This document shows, piece by piece, positions 56,831-64,000 of a stretch of 64,000 bases of DNA; the first letter of the stretch is position 1; the number at the start of each line of letters is the position of its first letter. Origin of the DNA: Coptis chinensis (taxonomy: Eukaryota; Streptophyta; Magnoliopsida; Ranunculales; Ranunculaceae); contig CM027381.1 in assembly GCA_015680905.1 (NCBI GenBank), positions 63,973,501 to 64,037,500 on the forward strand, given 5' to 3'. A program made the position numbers and the translations under genes. The notes under the pieces were generated by a model. That model made no database searches, was not told the DNA's origin, and was given only the letters and a program-made list of their open reading frames with translations.

Positions 56831-57191
56831 TGAAATACTTTTGATTTTGCTTTGGATTTGTTTCATGTTAAGAATGAAATGACCAGTTATACTTGTTTCA
56901 AATTAAATATTTTGTTGAACTTTTTATTTTTGGGGTGAGAATATGGACATTGTATTTAAGTTATTATTTTCTTTTTTATTTATAATGTTCTATCATTTTT
57001 TTCAAATATGTAACAGGTTATCAGTGTAACAGATACAATGTGAACCAAATAGTGGGCACGCTGAACTTGTGACAGAACGATTGGCAGCCCAAACAGCTTC
57101 CAGATTAACCTGCTTTAAGTTGCACATCTACAGAATTAGATCAGCTAATCCAGGTTGGCTACTACGAATTTTTCTACTGCCAAACAGAGCC

Positions 57192-58123
57192 GTAAGGGGT
57201 ATTTATAGTTGTTGAACATGAGGATCCACACAACATGTGTAATGACAAACATAGATGTATGGTTGAGATTGAGAAGGAGGGTATGAACGGTTTTGGTAGG
57301 AATTTCATAATGATGGAGGGTGGTTACAGTGGTTCGTAATTTGCGGTAATGGATTGTGTAAGTATGGTCCTGGTAATGATTGCATCTAGATAAGGGATGA
57401 TGTCATGAGATGAAGCCTTCTACGTGAGTTCGTCCATGCGATCTACGTCCTTCTGGAGCGAGCTAGTAGGACGAACTTCATAGATCGGGAGATGATGTCG
57501 TTGCTTATAGCATGAGCTAAAGTGGACCACCTACATGAGGTGAATTGCTTATGAAGCAAGCTCGGAGGACGAGGACATGAGGTCAGTAGAATATTTCTGC
57601 TTATGCTGGACGCGCGCATGATCTTCATTAGATGTGAATATTACTCCCTTACACAGCCCCATCTCAGTAGGTCGCTTTATACGAAGAAGTGATCTGTTGA
57701 GAAAGAACGATGGCATGTGTCTAGCATATGTGAGGAGGTGAACGTTTGTGAACAGAAATATCCACCGTTTTGGAGAGATCATTTCGTGTTGTATAACGAA
57801 CTGGTGCTGGACTGTAGCAGGCACGTGATTGACATGTGGGAGAATCTGAGCAGTTGAGGAGGAAAATGTGCCGCCGCTTTTTCTGGGATTTTGAAAAGAC
57901 ATGTCTTTGGTAGACGTGTGGGCTAGGGTTTAGGGTGTAATCATGAGGTCGGTGTATCGGGAACTGGAGGGTTGATCACACAAAACAAAATTTGGAGATC
58001 TGAAAAGTCATTTTTTGTTTCTCCTCCAGAAAACGCAAGGCTAGGGTTTCTCAGGTTAGTTCTTCTGCCATTGTTGTTGTTCATTTCTCTGCATTGTTCT
58101 TGCTTTTCTGTTGAGTTGTTAGG
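57192..58123. other. Spacer, no gene seen
   Basis: An open - strand frame at 57902-57549 has no recognisable motif and I do not call it. The right end (from about 58000) looks like an untranslated leader with AGGTTAGTT, a possible donor. Confidence 0.4.
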
Positions 58124-58153
58124 TTGTCTATTTTATTTATTATTGTGGTAGTT

Positions 58154-59788
58154 GTGAGTTGTGAGAGGAAGATGTCTGATTCTGACGTCACGCGATCTGA
58201 TGAGATTCGCGAGGTTTCTTTGGGTTTTGATGATGTTGAGGAAGAGAGAGAAGAATTAGTTGGGTTTGAAAGTGAGAGGGAGGAGGTTGAACCTGATACT
58301 ATTGTGGCTGGAGAAAGTAGCTCTAATAGTGGGGCAGCATCGACTACCCCCTAGGATAGTAGATAGACGAGCTATGAAAGCTTTTGCCGATCTGAGAAAA
58401 GTTTATGGTATAAAAGTGAGCGACCTGGAGATACATGAACTGGCAGAGGACGATGAAGTTTTTAGTGAGACGTTCGTGCTAGCGAACTACGGGGTAATTA
58501 TCTGCGAGGGGCAGCTGAGGGCGGGAATGAGGATACCGCTCTCAAAGTTGGTTTGTGAGTTTCTGAACTTTTGTGAGAAAGCGCCCTACCAGTTCGTTGG
58601 CAATACCTGGAGGTTGTTCAGGGTGTTTGACCTGCTGAACGGGAGTGGTGAATATCGCATTGAGGTTGAGGACATTATTGAGCACTTCTCTGTGAAGCGA
58701 TCTCGAGCTAATAACTTTAGCTTGCAAACATGGACGAGAAAGTCTAGCGTGTTGGACGGTGTGAGTAACGAGCCTTGGGAGAGACGACCGTTGTTGTTAG
58801 TTGAGAACTTCTGTGCTAGGGGATTTGGCGTACACACTAGGGTTTGCAACTTTTTTGGTGGTTGTTGGTGTTTTGTTTTGACATTTTAAGTGTTGATCTG
58901 GTATATGATATGTATATGTTTTGTTTTTGCAGAGGTCGTGGTTAAATGGCGAATTGAGCATGGGGTGATAGAAAGGTTTGCTAAGCTAACTCGCGCTGAG
59001 AAACGGGAGATACTGCGTGAAGTAGCGAACTACTTCGTTGAAAGGGGAGGTCGCCAGATCAGGGCGAAAAGAAGGAGGCAAAAGAAAAGGGCTCGGGGCC
59101 AAGTTGATCGTGAACTATCTACTGATTCCAGCATGGAGAGGGAGAACAATGACATTAAGACCAGGGAAGATAGGGGAAGGAACCGTCCTGGGCATGTGCG
59201 ACCTGTAGGTGGTGCTGGGGGTTCTGGAACTGGAGGTGGGAGGGGGCATGAGAGCGCACCCTATGATCTGGAAGACATCTCTATCGTTCCGCATGAGTGG
59301 AGTTGCTTCTTGAAGAGGAAGGGTGATGAGCCTGAGTCGAGGACTGCCAAGGTCGCAAGAGCGGCTGACATCATACTAGGGGGTAGCTCGGGATCTGGCG
59401 GTGGTGGACGAACTAGTGGGAAGACAGTTCGTAGCTCGAGGTCGAGGTCTGAGGTCGATTTTAGTGTCCTGGGCCATGGGAGCACTGATGTCGTGCCGAC
59501 CAGGGTTGCTGGGGACGTTGCTGGTAAGGTGAAGGGAAAGGCTGCTGCTAAGGAGACTATCAAGGGTCACTCTGGTAATGGGATGGATGATCTGGAGCAC
59601 AACTTGGTGTATGTAGATGATGTTTCTGGCAAGAAACAACTTGTTAAGAGGTCGGACTATAGCTACATGTCCGTGCCTATAGCGGTCTGTTTACTGGAGG
59701 GGATGGCACTGTATGGTGATAGGAAAGATTTAGATTCGAAGGACCTGGAAGAGAACTTGAGGGAAATGGATAAGGCGTACTGCTTGGT
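58154..59788 (+). pseudogene. Second Tat-type accessory ORF (gypsy-type transposon domain), two exons, one frameshift
   Basis: From about 58171 it reads MSDSDVTRSDEIREVSLGFD and an acidic part to about 58350. There a one-base shift in a C-run (58346-58350) moves the reading to the next frame: RRAMKAFADLRKVYGIKVSD, CEGQLRAGMRIPLSKLV and PYQFVGNTWRLFRVFDLL. A GT donor at about 58843 and an AG acceptor before GTCGTGG (about 58935) give an intron of about 90 bases that keeps frame. The second exon is basic then Gly/Ser-rich (RAKRRRQKKRARG, GGSGTGGGRGHES) and ends LVKRSDYSYMSVPIAVCLL, MALYGDRKD, MDKAYCL with a GTAAGT donor at 59789. The GQL-x2-G-x3-PL and NxWRL motifs match the antisense ORF at 19441-22200. 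Function unknown. Confidence 0.6.
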
Positions 59789-59819
59789 AAGTGCTTATTT
59801 TGTTGTGGTTAACTAGGTT

Positions 59820-60677
59820 ATCACCCTGACCATAACTCCCTAAGAGTTATAGGAACTGACTTAGAAGGAACCAAGTTCAAGAAAGTCCTTTCCTACCATT
59901 AATTATATCTAAGTCCCTCCACCTCACTTGTATTAACAATTAGACCATTGGGAATATGTTCTTCACTGTCACACCCATGTCTAATTGACCCAATGTGACA
60001 TTTAACATCAATTGAACATTAAGAAACTATTTCTTATACCGACCGGGTTTGAGCTCAATTAGTTATGTCACAATTTCCTAATGCATAACTCCGTAGAGTG
60101 GTGGATCCTTTATTAGAATTTGTGATTCAAGACGGCGTCCTACATTCATTGCCCAAAACGTCAAGTCTAGTCTATGAATAGACATTAATTTTTAACGTTT
60201 CAAAGTAATAAATTTGAGACACAATGAATTTTCACAATTCCTCAAGTCTAGGGATTAATTAGTAGAGTGAAATTTGCACACTATCCTTAACAGCGAATTT
60301 ATAGTGTGTTCTCACTTTGATCCCTTCAGTGTCAATCATATGACTACACCAATATACAAACTTAGAGTCATACTCAAATGATTGAGATATCATCATCTTA
60401 TCATATAGCAGTTATGTATATTACAGTCTTAAAAGTGATGCGTCCGACTTCACCCCTAACTGTGAGTATTCTAGGTAAATAGATACAATCAAATCTCCTG
60501 CACGTGACTCTTCATATGCTTGATTGTTCTAATTCTATTACCTATGGAACTTATGGTTTCATCATATGATATTAGTTCACCCATATGCATAATAATAAGA
60601 TTCATGTATTTAATTAAACATCATCATATATAAACAATAAATATTCATTGGCTTTGTAAAGGCCAAATATCCCAACA
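59820..60677 (-). repeat. Probable solo LTR (Ty1/copia-like)
   Basis: On the - strand it would start TGTTGGGATATTTGGCC at 60677, a common copia LTR start. The body has no ORF. It begins just after the splice donor of the accessory ORF, which it appears to truncate. The left end and the target duplication could not be fixed. Confidence 0.4.
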
Positions 60678-62295
60678 CTTATGGGGCAATCTCTTTGAAA
60701 AATTTAAACGATAACAGCGAATTTCAAGTAAATGGCCAACGCCTTAAACATTACCACAAGTTACGATCTCCAAATGTCGAAATGAATCTTCTCCAAGATC
60801 TAGTCTACAAAGACTACTAGATTTGCTGGTGTACTTCCTTCCATGTGTTTAAAAAAGGGGAAGTACACCATTTTGGTTGTCGGACCCTCTTTTCTTTTCA
60901 TCTCTTATATCACTTGGAGTGTGTGGTTGTAAGCGCCGAAACCGTAATCCACAACAACTCTATTTCAGAACTGAGTATAAATGTCTTCTGATAATCGAGC
61001 AAACATGTTTTCTGGTCAATGATGGGTACCAAAAAATTCTCCTCCTTCATTCTCTTCCCTTTTCTACTTTCTTCCTTGCAAACTTCAGCTAATCATTTGG
61101 TGTAAGTCTCACTCATCACGAATAGGTAATGGTCATAGTACTTTTGCTCGTAAACGACGTGCACGAAGGATGGGGTGGTGTATGCGTTGTCAAACACCTT
61201 TCTATCTAGGTCTTCAATCACTATCCGATACTTGTCGGTATAAGGTATATTTTTGCCTAACACTAGCTGAGCAGGATAAACTTAATCGCCGTGTCATTGC
61301 TCCCGCAGGTTGGGAATCGTCTTGAGGATCTGACGTTAAAAGACTCATAATCGTTTTAAGGATCTGACGTTAAAAGACTCAACATGTATATATTCGTGTC
61401 TTTCCCATTTCCCCTTTGCACTAACACTGTGCACAACAAGATTTGTGTTCAACATCGAATGTTGCCTACTCAGGACACGGGCAATGGATTTTACCAGGCC
61501 AACCCCTAGCTCTTTGCTATTTGATTTCATTTTGGGCCGGTTTGAGGATATACCATATGTAATAAGGGTAATATTATTAGACCGTTTCACCCCTCGCACG
61601 GTCAAGGATGGTACCGTCCTGCACCCTAGGTCCCCAAAACATAAAGGTTAAGCCACAGTCTGGCTGGATTAGGTTCGTTCCATGCGCCAACGTGACAGTT
61701 GCCTGGGATTTTACATGGAGAGTCTTTTGGTCGTCCAATGTTGCTAACACGTTACTCTTCCCTTGTATATTTGTATATAGTTAAAAAAAAATGGATGAGT
61801 TATGTTTCCACAAGACTCAACCCCTACACATTTTGTAAATTCTTCTTCCACCTTTTCTTTTTTCAAAAACAAGTTTGACTATGAGCTGACTATATACCAT
61901 TGGATGCCATTTTTAAAGATGATCATTTTAGTAGCTCATTTGTCCCTTTTGGAGTTGAAACGAATCGGGAATCCATGTTTGAAGTTTTCAGAACAATTTA
62001 GGACATAATGGGCATTTTCGGATTTCATTTGGGCCTGGGCCAAAAATTCCACCCCTACCCAAGTCACGTGCCCATTTCATAAATCCACCATGCAACCCAT
62101 CACACACGTCATTGCCTTCAACTTTCTTCCCCCTCAAAAACCGGATCTAGTTCCCATCACTTTCACTCGCGCATGCGTCACCCATCAGTATAGTTCGACT
62201 CGCGCACATGACCTATACTACGCCAAATCTAGTTCTTTTCCTATAGCAACTTCCGCATACATTGCTCACCTCACGCGAGTCAAACACAACTCTCT
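60678..62295. other. Repeat-derived spacer, no gene seen
   Basis: Holds a 34-bp tandem duplication at about 61316-61383 (AGGATCTGACGTTAAAAGAC twice). Short ORFs here show no recognisable motif. Confidence 0.45.
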
Positions 62296-63302
62296 ATGGC
62301 TGCCAATAGACGAATAACAGTTTAGCAAAATATTCTTGATCTCGTCAATGGTGGTATGTTCCACCCATTTTTTTATGAAGAGATTGAAAGTAGAGGGTGG
62401 GAGTATCCATTGCACCAAAATGCGGAATACTACTCCGAAGATTTGGTTTTGAAGTTTTACAACAATGGTGGTTTTCGAGGGAATGAATTTTGGATTGCGG
62501 TGGATGGGCTGGAACGTGAACTCACATTGGAATTGATGCCCAATATCACTGGTATTCCAATCAACTACTATACTCCGACATTGCAGATATCGGAGTACCC
62601 AACCACTTTAGACTTGATGATTGACACGCTAATCAAGGGAGAATACAATGACGGCTTGAGATGCACGTACAAACACTCACTGGGATGGAACCAATTGGCG
62701 GTCACTCAATGGGTGGCCTACAATATGATTGCCACCTTAAAGACATCAGACGTTAACAAGACGTTCCTTCACCTGATGTGGATCTTACAAGAGAGGAAGA
62801 GAAATTTCTGCATGGTGCATTTCCTCGACGATATCATTACTCAAGCCACTAACAAGTTAGCTCCTCTTGTTGTTCTTGTTACACAGATAATGATTCATTT
62901 AAGGTTCCAGTCTGATACTCTGTTAATTCCCACGAGGCCCTTTGAAAACTTTGGGATTTTCGAGACATGTCATGGATCACTGGGACCCTACAGCGAAAAT
63001 AGTGGAAGAGCATGATCACGTGCATCTCCCCCATGGAAGCATTATGCTCGATCAACACTGGCATGTGTAACATGTTCACACGCCAAGTGAATATGGAAAC
63101 TTCCATGGGTGAATTCCAGCATAACATGTGTACTCGTCAAAACGAGTTTCAGCGCATGATCATGGCAAACCAACACCAGTTTCAGGGTCAGGTGCTGCAG
63201 TCTATAGAGGATATTCATGATCAGCTAGCCACCTTGGGAGCTCGTTGGCAACGTCATCGTCGTAACCCTGGTTCATCTTCAGCTAACCCTGAAGATTCAT
63301 AA
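62296..63302 (+). pseudogene. 'Putative plant transposon protein'-like ORF, decayed
   Basis: The natural start is probably the ATG at 62296 (MAANRRITV), followed by a TAG at codon 10; the frame is then open from QNILDLVNGG to about 62870. Motifs: PFFYEEIESRGWEYPLHQNA, LVLKFYNNGGFRGNEFWIAV, LELMPNITGIPINYY, LGWNQLAVTQWVAYNMIATL, VNKTFLHLMWILQERKRNFC and THLAPLVVLV-like residues. The pattern (plant domain with K-FY-N, a G-P region and a helix-rich end) fits the Pfam 'putative plant transposon protein' type (PF20167) found as an extra ORF in retroelements. Frame changes near 62880-63010 lead to a Gln/Met-rich end (GEFQHNMCTRQNEFQRMIMA, HDQLATLGARWQRHRRNPG) with a TAA at 63300. No partner retroelement is visible in the window. 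Confidence 0.55.
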
Positions 63303-63620
63303 TAGTAGCTTTACTCCTTCTAGTTTAATAATGACTTCTGTCATTTGTTTCCTCTACGTAATTGAATTTTATTTTTCTATTATTGTAAAATAGTGTGTTA
63401 ATTACTTTCTCAAAATTTTGTATCTTGAGACAAATTAAATGAGAAATTATCTACGTATAAGATTACTGCCTTCCTTATATAAATATAGATTAATCTGTTG
63501 CATTATGCATTGGGCCTAATGATTAAGTCCAACAGACTGATCCAAAAGTATGCTCAATGGTCTGGTCCACCACTAGGCCCAACGACTTTATTCTTCACAC
63601 TTATCCACAAACGGTCATGT
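63303..63620. other. Spacer, no gene seen
   Basis: AT-rich 3' flank of the preceding ORF, with AGGCCCAACG-like motifs near 63570. Confidence 0.45.
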
Positions 63621-63627
63621 TTTTTGC

Positions 63628-63636
63628 TATAAAATT
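63628..63636 (+). promoter_or_regulatory. TATA-like box
   Basis: CTATAAAAT followed by a CT- and CA-rich leader and an ATG 85 bases downstream at 63721, a plausible plant core promoter. Confidence 0.45.
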
Positions 63637-63720
63637 TGACCCTCCTAGCCATACTTCACTCATCACATTCTCTCACTCTCCACAAATAAATCTTCACCAA
63701 CTCTCATATTCTTCAACATA

Positions 63721-63894
63721 ATGGATCCGATCGAAAATTTTGAAAAGTAGCAATGTGAGGATGCATTCAAGGTCTTCCTGCTAACATTATTTATCGTTGT
63801 CATATTGTTGGTTATGCATCTAATTCTCGAAAATCTATGTAACGTACATCTCTCATTTCTTTTGTCGCTTTGTATATTAGTGTGGTGTGTTAAA
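63721..63894 (+). pseudogene. Small membrane-peptide ORF with one amber codon
   Basis: Not recognised. MDPIENFEK is followed by TAG. The same frame then reads QCEDAFKVFLLTLFIVVILL, a strong membrane helix, a short hydrophilic loop (ENLCNVH), a second hydrophobic stretch (SFLLSLCILVWCV) and a TAA at about 63892. With the TATA and leader upstream it looks like a small gene that acquired one stop, or a retroelement accessory ORF. It could also be chance in AT-rich DNA. Confidence 0.35.
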
Positions 63895-64000
63895 TAATTC
63901 TCAAACATTTGTATAGTTTACGTATTTAATGGAGAAGTTCCCTATTTAATATTTGTGTGTATTAATTGTATTTTTACCTTATCATAAACATAAAAAATCA

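Larger units (their letters stand above)
51506..57191 (+). mobile_element. PIF/Harbinger element (about 5.7 kb), decayed
   Basis: It carries both proteins expected of this superfamily, a MYB/SANT-like DNA-binding protein and an ALP1-like DDE transposase. The proposed ends are GGCCCTGTTTGTCAG at 51506 and its inverted partner CTGCCAAACAGAGCC ending at 57191; both sides also share CCAACCTGG 30 bases in. GTA lies on both flanks (51503-51505, 57192-57194), a 3-bp duplication of the right size though not the usual TTA/TAA. A further tip-like CAAACAGAGCC at 52242-52252 suggests that a related MITE (51506-52252) may form the left part instead. Confidence 0.6.

Noticed and set aside
57549..57902. 117-residue - strand ORF beginning MSFQNPRKSGG
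   Set aside because: No recognisable motif, no promoter or intron signals, surrounded by repeat-derived DNA; not enough to call a gene.

Overview
The window is nuclear DNA of a plant, almost certainly a eudicot. It is AT-rich, its protein genes carry GT-AG introns, and more than half of the sequence is nested transposable elements of plant-specific lineages (Ty3/gypsy Tat and Athila, MULE, hAT, PIF/Harbinger, Helitron). I cannot name the species from sequence alone.

Layout. (1) 1-23225 is the 3' portion of a large Tat-lineage retrotransposon on the + strand: decayed RT/RNase H (20-1805), integrase (13707-14831), a long repeat-rich 3' region with antisense ORFs, then hairpin, polypurine tract and 3' LTR (22836 to about 23225). 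An Athila-type element on the - strand (1979-13701, both LTRs, perfect 5-bp target duplication) sits inside its pol gene, and a MULE-like element (17525-19077, 9-bp target duplication) sits inside its 69-bp repeat array. (2) The Tat element lies in an apparent intron of a MED22 (Mediator subunit) gene whose first coding exon is 23246-23431 on the - strand; the remaining exons would lie left of the window. (3) 23.4-27.2 kb holds a fold-back MITE, an LTR with primer-binding site, and a broken FAR1-like gene. (4) 27.8-51.2 kb is the gene-bearing part: CCZ1 (9 exons, 512 aa), a HIPL2-like gene (7 exons, 692 aa) and an ELF5/WBP11 homologue (9 exons, 544 aa), all on the - strand. I derived exon borders from GT-AG sites and frame; all three give uninterrupted proteins. 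Their introns and spacers carry two hAT-type MITEs, a hAT element with a possible captured gene fragment, a Helitron, and a decayed hAT transposase gene. (5) 51.5-57.2 kb is a decayed PIF/Harbinger element with both of its usual genes. (6) 57.2-64 kb is repeat-derived: a second Tat-type accessory ORF, a likely copia LTR, a 'putative plant transposon protein' ORF, and a small promoter-like unit encoding a membrane peptide.

The working genes are ordinary housekeeping or developmental genes: CCZ1 (with MON1 activates RAB7 for vacuolar traffic), HIPL (cell-surface glucose/sorbosone dehydrogenase-like protein), ELF5 (nuclear proline-rich splicing-related flowering regulator) and MED22 (Mediator head module). 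Nothing suggests they form one pathway. The most unusual items are the MED22 first exon cut off from its gene by at least 23 kb of nested elements, a small antisense acidic ORF with its own TATA box inside the Tat element, the tandemly duplicated 31-nt last exon of CCZ1, and two divergent copies of a Tat-type accessory protein in one window. I found no CRISPR array, rRNA or tRNA gene, and no complete autonomous element.
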